Positions 8,900 to 18,339 are shown, numbered from the stretch's first letter. The stretch is DNA of 64,000 nt from Pseudorhizobium tarimense (GCF_022968135.1 NZ_JALJRA010000003.1:186001-250000); one strand, 5' to 3'. Made by a program: numbers and translations. The notes: generated from the letters alone by a model not told the origin.

Positions 8900-10147
8900 T
8901 CAGACGGCCGGGTTTTGCGACCGGAAGAGCTTGCCGCGCTCGCCGATCAGGACGAAGATCAGCCCTATGATGGAGACGGTGAAGAAGCCGGCCACCATCG
9001 GCAGCGCCGTTCCGTCGAAGGACTGCCCAATCATCGCGCCGATCGAGGCACCGCCGAACGTGCCCATGAAGCCCAGCACCGAAGACGCCGTGCCGGCGAC
9101 GTGGCCGAGCGGCTCCATGGCCAGCGAGTTGAAGTTCGAGCCGATCCAGCCGAACTGGAACATCGCAAGCGCGAAGAAGGCGAGGAACAAGGGGAAGGGC
9201 ATCGGCTGCGGTCCGAAGACCTGCACCATCAGCCACAGGAAGGTGATGACGATGAAGCCGAGCAGCGAAGCGTGAGACAGGCGGCGCATGCCGAATCGGC
9301 CGACAAAGGTGGCGTTGACGAAGGAAGACAGCGCCATCAGCGCACCGATCGCGGCGAAGGCCAGCGCGAACCAGGCGCCGAGATCGTAGATGCCGACATA
9401 GACCTGCTGAGCCGAGTTGATGAAGCCGAACAGTGCGCCAAAGATGAACATGCTGGCGATGGCATAACAGAGCGCCAATCGGTTCGTCAGGACGATCCGG
9501 AAGCCGTCAAGGATCGACCGGGCGGTTAGCGGGCGGACATCCTCAGGGTGCAGCGTCTCCGGGATACGCAGATACATCCAGATCCCGACGGCGGTCGCAA
9601 CGACTGCCATGAATAGGAAGATCAGGTGCCAGTTGCCAACGAACAGGATCACCTGGCCGGTGCCGGGGGCGATGACCGGCACGACCATGAACACCATCAT
9701 GATCAGCGACATGACCTCTGCCATGGCCCGGCCGCCATAGACGTCGCGGACAATCGAAATGGTGATCACCCGCATGGCAGCAGAGCCGATGCCTTGAAGG
9801 AAGCGCAGGGCGAGCAGCCCGGCGAACGACGGTACGGCCACCGCCGAAAGCGAGGCCAGCACGTAGACGACGAGACCGAACAGCATCGGGCGCCGCCGCC
9901 CGAAGCGATCGGAGATCGGGCCATAGGCAAGCTGGGCAATGCCGAAGCCGAAGAGGTAGGCGGAGACGACGTACTGCCGGTGGTTTTCGTTATCGACGCC
10001 GAGTGCGGCGCCGATCTGCTGCAGGCCGGGCAGCATGATGTCGATGGCAAGTGCATTGAGCGCCATAAGCGCGGCCATCAGGGCAATGAATTCAACCTTG
10101 CCCATCCCACCGAGACGATCGGCGGTGGCTTGTGTATTTACGGTCAC
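8900..10147 (-). CDS. MFS multidrug efflux transporter, Bcr/CflA-like
   Basis: About 415 residues with twelve predicted membrane helices and the MFS motif A-type loop YGPISDRFGRRRPML between helices 2 and 3. Overall it resembles the Bcr/CflA drug-exporter subfamily (14-residue start then MGKVEFIALMAALMALNALAIDIMLPG type first helix, written here only in part). The substrate is unknown. I place the start at the GTG at 10147, which has AGGA nine bases upstream; a longer reading to 10207 would translate through the terminator hairpin at 10173-10197 and is unlikely. It lies downstream of grxD but is separated from it by that hairpin. Confidence 0.87.
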   Translation of the reverse strand: MTVNTQATADRLGGMGKVEFIALMAALMALNALAIDIMLPGLQQIGAALGVDNENHRQYVVSAYLFGFGIAQLAYGPISDRFGRRRPMLFGLVVYVLASLSAVAVPSFAGLLALRFLQGIGSAAMRVITISIVRDVYGGRAMAEVMSLIMMVFMVVPVIAPGTGQVILFVGNWHLIFLFMAVVATAVGIWMYLRIPETLHPEDVRPLTARSILDGFRIVLTNRLALCYAIASMFIFGALFGFINSAQQVYVGIYDLGAWFALAFAAIGALMALSSFVNATFVGRFGMRRLSHASLLGFIVITFLWLMVQVFGPQPMPFPLFLAFFALAMFQFGWIGSNFNSLAMEPLGHVAGTASSVLGFMGTFGGASIGAMIGQSFDGTALPMVAGFFTVSIIGLIFVLIGERGKLFRSQNPAV

Positions 10148-10159
10148 GACAACAAATCC

Positions 10160-10200
10160 TGAAAAAGAAAGAGAAGGCGCCGGAGGGCGGCGCCTTCGAA
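10160..10200 (-). terminator. Intrinsic terminator of grxD
   Basis: GAAGGCGCC at 10173-10181 pairs perfectly with GGCGCCTTC at 10189-10197. On the minus strand the stem is followed by a pyrimidine run CTCTTTCTTTTTC. It lies 31 bases past the grxD stop, and its position argues against the longest possible start for the MFS gene. Confidence 0.8.
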
Positions 10201-10227
10201 ATAACAACGTCGGATGACAGGCCTACG

Positions 10228-10563
10228 TCAGGCAGCGCCGCGGACGGTGATGCCCTTTTCGGTCAGGTGGCTTTGCAACTCACCGGACTGGAACATCTCG
10301 CGGACGATGTCGCAGCCACCGATGAACTCGCCCTTCACGTAGAGCTGCGGGATCGTCGGCCAATTGGAGTAATCTTTAATGCCCTGCCGAATTTCTTGGT
10401 CGGCCAGGACGTTGACGCCCTTGTAGTCGAGTCCGAGGTAATCGAGGATCTGCACCACCTGTCCGGAGAATCCGCATTGCGGGAATTGGGGCGTGCCCTT
10501 CATGAAGACGACAACATCGTTCGTCTTCACCTCGTTGTCGATGAATTCGTTGATTCCGCTCAT
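10228..10563 (-). CDS. grxD: Monothiol glutaredoxin, CGFS type
   Basis: The 111-residue protein has the CGFS active site in [11 protein letters not shown], the [18 protein letters not shown] block that binds glutathione, and the full length of the Grx4/GrxD family. CGFS glutaredoxins bind a glutathione-ligated [2Fe-2S] cluster and pass it to target proteins, usually together with BolA-like partners. A BolA-like gene lies just upstream on the same strand, supporting a Grx-BolA pair. The ATG at 10563 is preceded by AAGGA. Cytoplasmic. Confidence 0.95.
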   Translation of the reverse strand: MSGINEFIDNEVKTNDVVVFMKGTPQFPQCGFSGQVVQILDYLGLDYKGVNVLADQEIRQGIKDYSNWPTIPQLYVKGEFIGGCDIVREMFQSGELQSHLTEKGITVRGAA

Positions 10564-10705
10564 GTCACTATCCTTATCGATCTGGGTTCAAGGTCCAGAC
10601 TGCTGACTGCTTAGATAGCATGTGCTTCGCGGATATCCAGCACAGCTAAGCCATGCAGCTGATCAATTTCAGTGATGTGTCGTCGCTTGTGGGACGAGAC
10701 CACCG

Positions 10706-10939
10706 TCAGTCGGGCGCGGATGTTTGCAGCGCCAATGCATGGAGGACGCCGCCCATGTTGCCCTTCAGCGCCTCGTAGACCATCTGATGCTGCTGAACAC
10801 GGGTCTTGCCGCGAAAAGCCTCCGCGACCACCTCAGCGGCATAATGATCACCATCGCCGGCGAGGTCGCGGATCGTCACCCTGGCGCCGGGAATGCCTGA
10901 TTTGATCATGTCTTCGATGTCGCCGGGGTTCATGGGCAT
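10706..10939 (-). CDS. BolA-family protein
   Basis: A 77-residue protein of the short BolA/IbaG class: an N-terminal helix (IEDMIKSGIPGARVTIRDL), a central GDGDHYAAEVV strand region, and the family's QQHQMVYEALKG helix. BolA-like proteins form heterodimers with CGFS glutaredoxins and bridge a [2Fe-2S] cluster, with roles in iron sensing and cluster trafficking. Its position directly before grxD (about 140 bases) supports this. Two close start ATGs exist at 10939 and 10933; the first is shown because GAGGA lies upstream. The conserved histidine of the cluster site appears to be within QQHQ or DHY. Confidence 0.9.
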   Translation of the reverse strand: MPMNPGDIEDMIKSGIPGARVTIRDLAGDGDHYAAEVVAEAFRGKTRVQQHQMVYEALKGNMGGVLHALALQTSAPD

Positions 10940-11079
10940 GTGGTGTTCCTCTGTCTCGTTTCGCCGTGGCGTGGCGCCGCCACGAATCGAGAGTGCCTCA
11001 AAGGAGAAGCCGGGTCAAAGGGTCTCGTGGCGGGTTTCCTACGGCTGTTCCAGCGCCGAAGGACGAGCACAGATCCAGC

Positions 11080-11391
11080 CCGGGCCGAACAGCAGAATGA
11101 CATACCATAGAGTGCGAGCGTTTCTTCGATCGCAACGAGATGAAGAGCTTCGAAGACCTGGCTGGCCACCAGCGCCATTCCCGCTACCCCGAGCGGCCAG
11201 GACAGGCGGGGATGGAGAGACCGCAAGATGGTGCCGCGCCGTCGCAATTCCGCCATCAAGGTGGTGGCGATGAGCAGAATGACACCTAGCACCGTTCTCC
11301 GCGAAGAAGCCGGACTCGCTTTACCTGCGATAGTGGCTGCGCCCCAGAGAATGACTGTTGCTAGCAAGGCTGCAAGAAGTGCGTCCCCTCA
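11080..11391 (-). pseudogene. Decayed DMT/EamA transporter fragment
   Basis: On the minus strand one frame reads like pieces of an EamA transporter: a first helix with LLATVILWGAATIAGKA, then a jump to a second helix RTVLGVILLIATTLMAELRRR and a third LGVAGMALVASQVFEALHL. The expected sequence between helices 1 and 2 is missing, the reading frame opens after a stop with no good start codon, and the protein ends after about 100 residues instead of about 300. It lies in the 570-base stretch between purL and the BolA gene; apart from this remnant and a hairpin I see no other gene there. Confidence 0.4.
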
Positions 11392-11410
11392 GATGCGCCT
11401 AGAAGTTCAA

Positions 11411-11440
11411 CTTGGGCCGCTCGGAAAGAAGCGGCCCAGG
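11411..11440 (-). terminator. Hairpin after purL, possible terminator
   Basis: TGGGCCGC at 11413-11420 pairs perfectly with GCGGCCCA at 11431-11438 over a ten-base loop. It lies about 70 bases past the purL stop on the minus strand. The following bases (AAGTTGAACTT on the minus strand) are not a strong T-run, so termination may be incomplete. Confidence 0.5.
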
Positions 11441-11509
11441 GAGTTCATCCTGCGCAAGTTTTGTTCCTTAGCTCGTTCGAGCGTTCAGCGACTTTAGCGC
11501 GATGGAAGA

Positions 11510-13717
11510 TCATGCCATGAAGGCTGGGAACCAGCTCTCATTGACATTGACCAGATCGACGACCGCGATGTCGATGATCTCGTCCACCAACAGCCTGTCC
11601 CCGCCGACAGTTCCAAGGCGGCGGAACGGGATCCCAGCGCCCTCGGCACTGGCGCCAACAAAATTTGCGAGATCGGCCGGCACGGAGATTACGTAGCGCG
11701 CCTGATCCTCACCAAAGAGCAGGGCATGCACCGGTCCGCGCTGTTCCGCCAGGGTCAGCGATGCCCCCTTCGTTGCAGCCATCGCCATTTCAGCGACGGC
11801 TAGCATCAGGCCGCCCGATGAGATGTCATGGCAAGCGGTCACTTGATCGTTGCGGATGAGACCGCGCACGAAATCACCATGGCGGCGCTCCGCTTCCAGG
11901 TCGACTGCGGGCGGCGGACCATCCGTCTGGCCGAGTACGTCACGGAGGAAGATAGAGGAGCCGAGGTGGCTTCCATCGAAACCGATAAGGATCAGTTCGT
12001 CGCCCTCGTTCATGCCGCCGATCCGGGCCATCTTTGACCAGTCTGGCAGGAGGCCTACGCCGGCAATCGTCGGTGTCGGCAGGATCGCGACGCCGTTCGT
12101 TTCATTGTAGAGCGAGACGTTGCCCGACACGATCGGGAAATCGAGCGCCTTGCAAGCCTCGCCGATGCCCTGGATCGCGCCGACCAACTGCCCCATGATC
12201 TCGGGCTTCTCGGGGTTGCCGAAATTCAAGTTGTCGGTCGCTGCCAGCGGCTCCGCACCGGTTGCAGTGATATTGCGCCAGCATTCCGCCACCGCCTGCT
12301 TGCCGCCTTCGAAGGGATCGGCCTCGACATAGCGCGGCGTCACGTCGGAGGAGAAGGCCAAGGCCTTGCTGGGATGGCCGTCGACGCGGACCACGCCAGC
12401 ATCGCCGCCCGGCCGCTGCAGCGAGTTGCCCTGAATGATGGTGTCATACTGTTCCCAAACCCAGCGACGGCTAGCCTGATTTGGAGAGCCGACGAGTTTC
12501 AGTAGGGCTTCGTTATAGTTGTCCGGCTCCGCGATGTCGCTGGCAGGCAGGGCAGGGCGGCCATTGCTCGCCAGCCAGGGCCGGTCGTACTCGGGCGCCT
12601 CGTCGCCGAGTTCCTTGATCGGCAGGTTGGCGACCTCGTCGCCCTGGTGCAAAACACGGAAACGCAGGTCGTCAGTTGTCTTACCGACAATAGCGAAGTC
12701 GAGGCCCCACTTGACGAAGATCGCCTTCGCCTCGTCCTCCTTCTCGGGACGGAGCACCATAAGCATGCGCTCCTGGCTCTCTGACAGCATCATCTCGTAG
12801 GCGGTCATGCGCTCTTCGCGGACCGGCACGTGATCGAGATTGAGTTCGATGCCTAGATCACCCTTGGCGCCCATCTCGACAGCAGAGCAGGTAAGACCGG
12901 CAGCGCCCATGTCCTGGATCGCAATGACTGCCCCGGTCTGCATCAGCTCGAGGCACGCTTCCAGCAAGCATTTCTCGGTGAAGGGGTCGCCGACTTGGAC
13001 GGTAGGGCGCTTCTCCTCGATCGAGTCGTCGAACTCGGCAGAGGCCATCGTCGCGCCGCCAACGCCATCGCGCCCGGTCTTCGCGCCGAGATAGACGACC
13101 GGCAGACCAACACCCTTGGCTTCCGACAAGAAGATCGCATCGCTCTTCGCCAGTCCGGCGGCAAACGCGTTGACCAGGATGTTGCCGTTGTAGCGCTCGT
13201 CGAATTCGACTTCACCCCCGACCGTCGGGACGCCGAAGGAGTTGCCATAGCCTCCGACCCCCGCAACGACACCGGAGACAAGATGCTTCGTCTTGGGGTG
13301 GTCCGGCGAACCGAAGCGCAGCGCGTTCATCGCCGCGATCGGGCGCGCGCCCATGGTGAAGACGTCGCGCAGGATGCCGCCGACGCCGGTGGCTGCACCC
13401 TGGTAGGGCTCGATGTACGACGGATGGTTGTGACTCTCCATCTTGAAGACGACGCAATCGCCGTCGTCAATGTCGACCACGCCGGCATTCTCACCGGGGC
13501 CCTGGATGACGCGCGGCCCCTTCGTCGGCAGCGTCCGCAGCCAGCGCTTCGAGGACTTGTACGAGCAGTGCTCGTTCCACATGGCCGAAAAGATGCCGAG
13601 CTCGGTGAAACTCGGCTCGCGTCCAATCAGGTCCAGGATCCGCTGGTACTCGTCAGGGCTTAGGCCATGGGCGGCAACGAGTTCCGGCGTGATCGCGATG
13701 CTGTTTGGAATGTTCAT
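11510..13717 (-). CDS. purL: Phosphoribosylformylglycinamidine synthase subunit PurL
   Basis: Small-type PurL (735 residues), the ATP-using synthase subunit that converts FGAR to FGAM in de novo purine synthesis, working with the glutaminase PurQ and the bridging subunit PurS. Diagnostic blocks are [14 protein letters not shown] near residue 48, [31 protein letters not shown], the [15 protein letters not shown] loop, and the second-half AIR-synthase repeat with [16 protein letters not shown]. Length is as expected for the small type, which needs separate purS and purQ, both present upstream on the same strand. The start at 13717 fits the conserved N-terminus. Confidence 0.97.
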   Translation of the reverse strand: MNIPNSIAITPELVAAHGLSPDEYQRILDLIGREPSFTELGIFSAMWNEHCSYKSSKRWLRTLPTKGPRVIQGPGENAGVVDIDDGDCVVFKMESHNHPSYIEPYQGAATGVGGILRDVFTMGARPIAAMNALRFGSPDHPKTKHLVSGVVAGVGGYGNSFGVPTVGGEVEFDERYNGNILVNAFAAGLAKSDAIFLSEAKGVGLPVVYLGAKTGRDGVGGATMASAEFDDSIEEKRPTVQVGDPFTEKCLLEACLELMQTGAVIAIQDMGAAGLTCSAVEMGAKGDLGIELNLDHVPVREERMTAYEMMLSESQERMLMVLRPEKEDEAKAIFVKWGLDFAIVGKTTDDLRFRVLHQGDEVANLPIKELGDEAPEYDRPWLASNGRPALPASDIAEPDNYNEALLKLVGSPNQASRRWVWEQYDTIIQGNSLQRPGGDAGVVRVDGHPSKALAFSSDVTPRYVEADPFEGGKQAVAECWRNITATGAEPLAATDNLNFGNPEKPEIMGQLVGAIQGIGEACKALDFPIVSGNVSLYNETNGVAILPTPTIAGVGLLPDWSKMARIGGMNEGDELILIGFDGSHLGSSIFLRDVLGQTDGPPPAVDLEAERRHGDFVRGLIRNDQVTACHDISSGGLMLAVAEMAMAATKGASLTLAEQRGPVHALLFGEDQARYVISVPADLANFVGASAEGAGIPFRRLGTVGGDRLLVDEIIDIAVVDLVNVNESWFPAFMA

Positions 13718-13764
13718 GATCTTCTCTGGCTGAGGTCGGCGTTTGGCGGTCTCTTTAGCCTAAC

Positions 13765-13803
13765 AAGGCGAAAGGCGCGACAGGAAAATTCCTGCCGCGC
13801 CCT
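13765..13803 (-). terminator. Strong hairpin after the PagL-like gene
   Basis: GGCGCGACAGGAA at 13774-13786 and TTCCTGCCGCGCC at 13789-13801 form a 13-base stem with one mismatch. On the minus strand it is followed by TTTCGCC. It sits between the PagL-like stop and the purL start, so it probably separates these transcripts and gives purL its own promoter. Confidence 0.6.
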
Positions 13804-13831
13804 CGCGGTCCGCCGTTTGAAAACATTGAAC

Positions 13832-14434
13832 TCAGAACTTGTAGCCCACCATTAGCCCGCCGCGGGAAAGCCCGTTGTTGGGGCCGTCGCACAGATTGGC
13901 GTGCGACGAATGTTCGAGATGAGCGATTACGCTCCACTTCTCGGTGACGTTCAAACCTGCTGCGACATATTCGTGGAACAGGGCGCGGCAGCCGAGCTCG
14001 GGACCGTCGCCGCCATCACTAACGTCGAGGTCGCCATCGTGTAAGGTACCACCGAAGCCGAGTTCGAGGAAGAAGCGATCGGTGACGTTCGCGGTCCACG
14101 AGAAGCCGGCATAGATCTGGTTGGCCTCGTCCTCCGTGGCCACCGTGCCACCAACGTGGATGCGGGGGCGGAGCAGTCGGTCGAAACCTTGCGCTTCCGT
14201 GTAGCCCCAAGGATCGAAGAGAAGCATGCCGGTGATGAAGTAGCCGTCCTCTTTGTTCGCGCCGGAATGATCGATGGAGGTTAGGACGCCAAAACGGGCC
14301 TCGTCGAAAATGCGTCCAGCCTCGTGAGCGACGGGATGAGCTTCCAGGGGGGCGGCGGGGGCGAAATCTGCTGCGAAGGAGGCGGTGGAGTAAATCGCCG
14401 AAGCAATGAATGTCGAGAGAATTACTTTGTGCAT
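13832..14434 (-). CDS. PagL-like lipid A 3-O-deacylase / acyloxyacyl hydrolase family protein
   Basis: A 200-residue exported protein: signal peptide MHKVILSTFIASAIYSTASFAAD (cleavage near residue 22), then alternating short beta-strands typical of an eight-stranded outer membrane barrel, ending in an aromatic residue (VGYKF) as barrel proteins do. The C-terminal LEHSSHANLCDG segment contains the His-x-Ser pattern of PagL, whose catalytic residues are His, Ser and Glu; PagL removes the 3-O acyl chain of lipid A. The start at 14434 is chosen because the signal peptide begins there, with AGGAG about 13 bases upstream. Activity is not certain: the catalytic Glu is not obvious. It lies oddly inside the purine gene cluster. 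Confidence 0.6.
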   Translation of the reverse strand: MHKVILSTFIASAIYSTASFAADFAPAAPLEAHPVAHEAGRIFDEARFGVLTSIDHSGANKEDGYFITGMLLFDPWGYTEAQGFDRLLRPRIHVGGTVATEDEANQIYAGFSWTANVTDRFFLELGFGGTLHDGDLDVSDGGDGPELGCRALFHEYVAAGLNVTEKWSVIAHLEHSSHANLCDGPNNGLSRGGLMVGYKF

Positions 14435-14604
14435 AACCGGTTGTGGCTCCTGCTCATGCAAGCGAGCACAATCCCGCCGCACTGTCATCACAAATCCGCC
14501 CGAACCTAGGCTTGTCCTGCTGATTCACGCAACCGGAAAGAAGCAGGCACCATGGTGCCCGCTCATCTACAACTAACGGAGTGACATTTAAGCGACGTGG
14601 CGCT

Positions 14605-15000
14605 TCAGCAGCCGGAACGACCGGCGGCCCATCTCTGCACATCACGCCTAATGCGTTCGCCTGTCGCGCCGTCTATCAGCGGACCGAACGCATCCAGGCG
14701 GGCAGGCGACCCTTCGGCCTGGACCACCAGAGCGGGGAGGGCTTCGGGCTTGTGGCGCGGCACGGCGAGGATCCGCGGACGTCCGGAGAAAGAGTTGAGT
14801 TCCGGTGCAAGCCGGTAATCCGCAAATGCCTTGTCACCGGATTTGAACCAGCAGGTATTCGCGTTCAAAGCCACCCGCTCCATGGTCGGAAGTGCTGCGC
14901 GGTCCACCGTTGATGCCGCTTGCTTTCCAGCTTGGCAGCCGGAGAGAAGCGCCAGCGCAGTCAGAGCCGCGGCAGCGCCGCATCGCGATGAAGACAGCAT
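14605..15000 (-). CDS. Small lipoprotein of unknown function
   Basis: A 131-residue protein beginning with a lipoprotein signal peptide (MLSSSRCGAAAALTALALLSGC): a short positive stretch, a hydrophobic core and the lipobox LLSGC, with lipid attachment expected at the cysteine near residue 22. The mature part contains TCWFKSGDKAFADYRLAPELN and a PRILAVPRHKPEALP stretch and ends with a cysteine, so a disulfide with the internal Cys is possible. I do not recognise a characterised domain. It lies between purQ and the PagL-like gene on the same strand and is probably an envelope protein. Confidence 0.75.
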   Translation of the reverse strand: MLSSSRCGAAAALTALALLSGCQAGKQAASTVDRAALPTMERVALNANTCWFKSGDKAFADYRLAPELNSFSGRPRILAVPRHKPEALPALVVQAEGSPARLDAFGPLIDGATGERIRRDVQRWAAGRSGC

Positions 15001-15051
15001 TATAGTGTTCCAGGGTTAGCGAGCGTTGAGCGACCGGAATGGGGCCAGACG

Positions 15052-15723
15052 TCAGGCAGCAACGAGATCCAGCGCCGATGCAAAAATGCCGCGGCCATCC
15101 GTCCCGCCGTGAGCGGCCTCGATGAGATTTTCCGGATGCGGCATCATGCCAAGAACATTGCCCTTGGCGTTGATGACGCCGGCTATGTCGCTCAGCGAGC
15201 CGTTAGGATTGGTGCCAGCGGCGTAGCGGAACACGATCTGCCGGTTGTCTTCCATCGACTTAAGCGTCTCGTCGTCGACGAAATAATTGCCGTCGTGATG
15301 GGCGACCGGGCTACGGATGACTTCGCCCGCGATATAGGAGCGGGTGAAGGCCGTATCGGCATTCACGACCTCCAGCAGAACTTCCTTGCAGACGAAGCGC
15401 AGCGATGTGTTGCGCATCAGCGCTCCGGGAAGAAGTCCAGCCTCCACAAGTATCTGAAAGCCGTTGCAGACGCCGAGCACCTTGACGCCCTGTTCAGCCT
15501 TGTGCCGGATGGCATCCATTACCGGCATCCGGGCGGCAATGGCGCCGCAGCGGAGATAATCGCCGTAGGAGAAACCGCCAGGGATGACGATCAAGTCAAC
15601 ATCCGGGATCTCGGTTTCCGTCTGCCAGACGGTCACCGGCGCGTGGCCGGAAATCTTAGTGAGGGCATCGACCATATCGCGGTCACGATTGAGGCCGGGA
15701 AGCTGAACGACTGCGGAATTCAT
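15052..15723 (-). CDS. purQ: Phosphoribosylformylglycinamidine synthase subunit PurQ (glutaminase)
   Basis: The 223-residue class I glutamine amidotransferase supplies ammonia to PurL. It shows the [16 protein letters not shown] block, the nucleophile elbow [17 protein letters not shown] with the catalytic Cys, and a C-terminal MMPHPE segment carrying the catalytic His and Glu. Length and order fit stand-alone PurQ. Its start overlaps the stop of the upstream 85-residue coiled-coil gene by four bases (ATGA), a sign of translational coupling. Confidence 0.97.
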   Translation of the reverse strand: MNSAVVQLPGLNRDRDMVDALTKISGHAPVTVWQTETEIPDVDLIVIPGGFSYGDYLRCGAIAARMPVMDAIRHKAEQGVKVLGVCNGFQILVEAGLLPGALMRNTSLRFVCKEVLLEVVNADTAFTRSYIAGEVIRSPVAHHDGNYFVDDETLKSMEDNRQIVFRYAAGTNPNGSLSDIAGVINAKGNVLGMMPHPENLIEAAHGGTDGRGIFASALDLVAA

Positions 15724-15977
15724 GGGTGTGGCTCAAACCTTGCTTGCGCTTCCTGAAGCTCGCGGAGCTCAAGACGGGTTTCGATTCGGTCAAGACGCTG
15801 ATCCACGCGATCAAGTCGCGTGTAGATCTGGTGGGTGTCCATCTGCATTGCGGCGACGCTGCCGCGAAGGCTGCTTAGCTCAGGCTTGGTGTTCGTCACG
15901 TCGAACTTCAGTGAGGCGATGTCGCTCTGCATCTTTCTCACAAGCTCGTTCATCAGTTCGTTCGTGACTTCGGTCAC
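15720..15977 (-). CDS. Small coiled-coil protein of unknown function between purS and purQ
   Basis: An 85-residue, charged, almost wholly alpha-helical protein. Heptad-like spacing is clear in the second half, for example in [20 protein letters not shown], which suggests a coiled-coil oligomer. It has no signal peptide or membrane segment. It lies between purS (18 bases upstream) and purQ (4-base overlap) on the same strand, so it is made with the FGAM synthase subunits. I do not recognise a function; a scaffold or an unrelated passenger gene are both possible. The overlap with purQ supports that it is truly translated. Confidence 0.7.
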   Translation of the reverse strand: MTEVTNELMNELVRKMQSDIASLKFDVTNTKPELSSLRGSVAAMQMDTHQIYTRLDRVDQRLDRIETRLELRELQEAQARFEPHP

Positions 15978-15995
15978 TGCAACTCTCCAAGACCC

Positions 15996-16238
15996 TCATT
16001 CGAAGGCGATAGTATAATTCTCGATCACCGTGTTCGCCAGAAGCTTCTCGCACATGGCCTTGATATCGGCTTCCGCCTTGGAGCGGTCGCGTTCCTCGAT
16101 CTCGAGGTCGAAGACCTTGCCCTGGCGGACGTGGCCAACACCTTCGAAGCCGAGGCTGGAGAGTGCCCCCTTGATGGCCTTCCCCTGAGGATCGAGAACG
16201 CCGTTCTTCAGCGTCACCGTTACCCGTGCCTTAATCAC
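15996..16238 (-). CDS. purS: Phosphoribosylformylglycinamidine synthase subunit PurS
   Basis: An 80-residue PurS: MIKARVTVTLKNGVLDPQGKAI is the typical first strand and turn, followed by LSSLGFEGVGHVRQGKVFDLEI and a C-terminal helix-strand unit. PurS dimers bridge PurL and PurQ and help channel ammonia. Full length for the family. It begins 20 bases after the purC stop on the same strand. Confidence 0.95.
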   Translation of the reverse strand: MIKARVTVTLKNGVLDPQGKAIKGALSSLGFEGVGHVRQGKVFDLEIEERDRSKAEADIKAMCEKLLANTVIENYTIAFE

Positions 16239-16258
16239 TCTTCGCGTCCCCTGTTCTC

Positions 16259-17023
16259 TTACTTCACCAGAACCGGGCCGGTGCCGCGGATCGGTTCGTT
16301 TTCGTTGATGATCCCGAGCCGGCGCGCAACTTCGGAATAGGCTTCGACCAGTCCACCCATGTCGCGGCGGAAGCGGTCCTTGTCCATTTTTTCCTTCGTC
16401 TCGATGTCCCAGAGACGGCAGCTGTCCGGCGAGATCTCGTCCGCCAGGATGATGCGCATCATGTCTCCTTCATAGAGGCGACCGCATTCGATCTTGAAGT
16501 CGACGAGCTGGATGCCGACGCCGAGGAAGAGCCCAGAGAGGAAGTCGTTGACGCGGATGGCGAGCGCCATGATGTCGTCGAGCTCAGCCGGATTTGCCCA
16601 GCCGAAGGCCGTGATGTGTTCTTCGGACACCATCGGATCGTTGAGCTGGTCTGACTTGTAGTAGAACTCGATTATGGAGCGAGGAAGCACGGTGCCTTCC
16701 TCTATTCCGAGACGGGTCGACAGCGAGCCGGCGGCGACGTTGCGCACGACCACTTCCAGCGGAATCATCTCGACTTCGCGGATCAGTTGCTCGCGCATGT
16801 TGAGGCGGCGGATGAAGTGGGTCGGGATGCCAATCTTGTTCAGGTGCGTGAAGACGTATTCGGAGATACGGTTGTTCAGCACGCCCTTGCCGTCGATGAT
16901 GTCATGCTTCTTCTTGTTGAAGGCCGTGGCATCGTCCTTGAAGAACTGGATGAGAGTGCCAGGCTCGGGGCCTTCATACAGGATCTTTGCCTTGCCTTCG
17001 AAAATACGGCGGCGACGGTTCAT
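16259..17023 (-). CDS. purC: Phosphoribosylaminoimidazole-succinocarboxamide synthase (SAICAR synthase)
   Basis: PurC joins CAIR and aspartate using ATP in purine synthesis. The 254-residue product starts [18 protein letters not shown], has the [17 protein letters not shown] block, the [19 protein letters not shown] motif and the [20 protein letters not shown] region, all typical. I chose the ATG at 17023 because the conserved protein begins there; an earlier in-frame ATG at 17101 adds an unconserved tail. It is the first gene of the minus-strand purC-purS-purQ group. Confidence 0.97.
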   Translation of the reverse strand: MNRRRRIFEGKAKILYEGPEPGTLIQFFKDDATAFNKKKHDIIDGKGVLNNRISEYVFTHLNKIGIPTHFIRRLNMREQLIREVEMIPLEVVVRNVAAGSLSTRLGIEEGTVLPRSIIEFYYKSDQLNDPMVSEEHITAFGWANPAELDDIMALAIRVNDFLSGLFLGVGIQLVDFKIECGRLYEGDMMRIILADEISPDSCRLWDIETKEKMDKDRFRRDMGGLVEAYSEVARRLGIINENEPIRGTGPVLVK

Positions 17024-17357
17024 GTTAAGATGTCTCGTTGTTGGCGCCGGATTGGCGCAGTGGAATATTCGCTTGTGCGGTCCCTTAAAGGAAAAGAACA
17101 AATTTCACAATGACGGCGCGTCTGCTCGTTGCGAGTGCCCGGCGCGGAATCACTCGGGGCGATCATACAAGAATGCAGACCAAGCAGTGGCCCGGAATCG
17201 GCGGCTGCCGCCGCCGCTAAAGCTTTCTGATAGGCTGCGATTGCGTCACCATTTCGGCGGTCGCCGATAGTCTACTCACGAGTTGATGTAGCGCATTGCA
17301 TCTTCCCCGCTGTTTTGATTTATGATCGCTCCATAACCGATAGCGGGAGTTCAGATA
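17024..17357. other. Divergent intergenic region purC / DUF1476
   Basis: This 334-base stretch separates the divergent starts of purC and the DUF1476 gene and should hold promoters for both. I see no convincing gene in it. A TATGAT hexamer near 17320 could be a -10 element for the DUF1476 gene, but the matching -35 spacing is poor. Confidence 0.5.
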
Positions 17358-17666
17358 ATGACCAGCATGAGCGATCGCGAGCGAGCTTTCGAAAATAAGT
17401 ATGCGCTCGACGAGGAACAGAAGTTCAAGGCGCTCGTCCGTCGCAACAAGGCCCTGGGCCGGTGGGCCGCGGAGTTGCTTGGACGCGATCCGGAAGCCTA
17501 TGCCGCGGAGGTGGTCGAGGCAGACTTTCAGGAGGCCGGGGACGAGGATGTGTTCCGGAAGCTGCGCGGCGATCTCGATGCAGGTGGCGTTTCTGTTTCC
17601 GACGAAGAAATCCGCCAGAAGATGTTCGCCTATCTGCAGGATGCGGTTGCCGAACTCGCCCGATAG
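17358..17666 (+). CDS. DUF1476 protein, F1-ATPase zeta-type inhibitor family
   Basis: A 102-residue, mostly helical cytoplasmic protein with the family signature RERAFENKYALDEEQKFK at the N-terminus and the LGRDPEAYAAEVVEADFQEAG region. DUF1476 members are the alphaproteobacterial zeta subunits; the Paracoccus denitrificans protein inhibits the F1-ATPase through its N-terminal segment. How strongly inhibition is conserved in rhizobia is uncertain. The gene stands alone, divergent from purC. The start at 17358 has GGGAG nine bases upstream; an ATG nine bases later is an alternative. Confidence 0.88.
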   Translation: MTSMSDRERAFENKYALDEEQKFKALVRRNKALGRWAAELLGRDPEAYAAEVVEADFQEAGDEDVFRKLRGDLDAGGVSVSDEEIRQKMFAYLQDAVAELAR

Positions 17667-17784
17667 AAGTTCTAAGTTGGAGTAGAGAAGCCCGCGTCAT
17701 TGAACTGCCCCCCGAAAGTTGGACATCAACCTTCGGAGGTTTTGCATCGGCGCGGACTTTTTCCGTCATTCCGCCCATTGAGCG

Positions 17785-18339
17785 TCAAGGCTGGAGCCGG
17801 GCGAGGAACTGGGCAAAGACCATCGTTCCTTCCGGCCAGGGGCTGAACCCGGCCTCGGCGTTGATGTGTCCCGCCTCGCCGGCATCGATCAGGAGCGAGC
17901 CCCAGGCATTGGCAATGTCGTCGGCGTGCTCGAACGAGCCGAAGGGGTCGTTGCGGCTGGCAATTGTCAGCGTCGGGAAGGGCAGCGGATCGCGCGGATA
18001 GGGGCCGAAGCTCATCAGGTGGCGGGGCCTGATTGCAGGATTGTCCACTTCCGGAGGCGCAACGAAAAAGGCGCCGGCGATCTTCTTCTCGAAGAGCGGG
18101 ATAGCGTGGATTGCGGAGGGAATGCCGAGCGAATGGGCGACCAGCACGACTGGGCGCGCGGCGGCATTCACCTCTTCCGCAACACGCGCCACCCAGTCTT
18201 CCCGCACCGGCTTCGACCATTCGGCCTGCTCGACGCGCCGTGCAGAGGAGAGCCTCGCTTCCCACCGGCTCTGCCAGTGGTCGGGTCCAGAATTGGTGTA
18301 ACCTGGGATGATGAGAATGTCGGCTTCGGACGCTTTCAT
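17785..18339 (-). CDS. RBBP9/YdeN-family serine hydrolase
   Basis: An alpha/beta hydrolase of about 184 residues in the small RBBP9/YdeN family. It has the entry motif ILIIPGYTNSGPDHWQSRWE, the nucleophile elbow VLVAHSLGIPSA with the catalytic serine, and the C-terminal GEAGHINAEAGFSPWPEG segment holding the catalytic histidine. The substrate is unknown. The start at 18339 (MKASEADILIIPG) is chosen for fit to the family; a longer reading to 18414 has no similarity. A 15-base palindrome lies just upstream of this start. Confidence 0.87.
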   Translation of the reverse strand: MKASEADILIIPGYTNSGPDHWQSRWEARLSSARRVEQAEWSKPVREDWVARVAEEVNAAARPVVLVAHSLGIPSAIHAIPLFEKKIAGAFFVAPPEVDNPAIRPRHLMSFGPYPRDPLPFPTLTIASRNDPFGSFEHADDIANAWGSLLIDAGEAGHINAEAGFSPWPEGTMVFAQFLARLQP

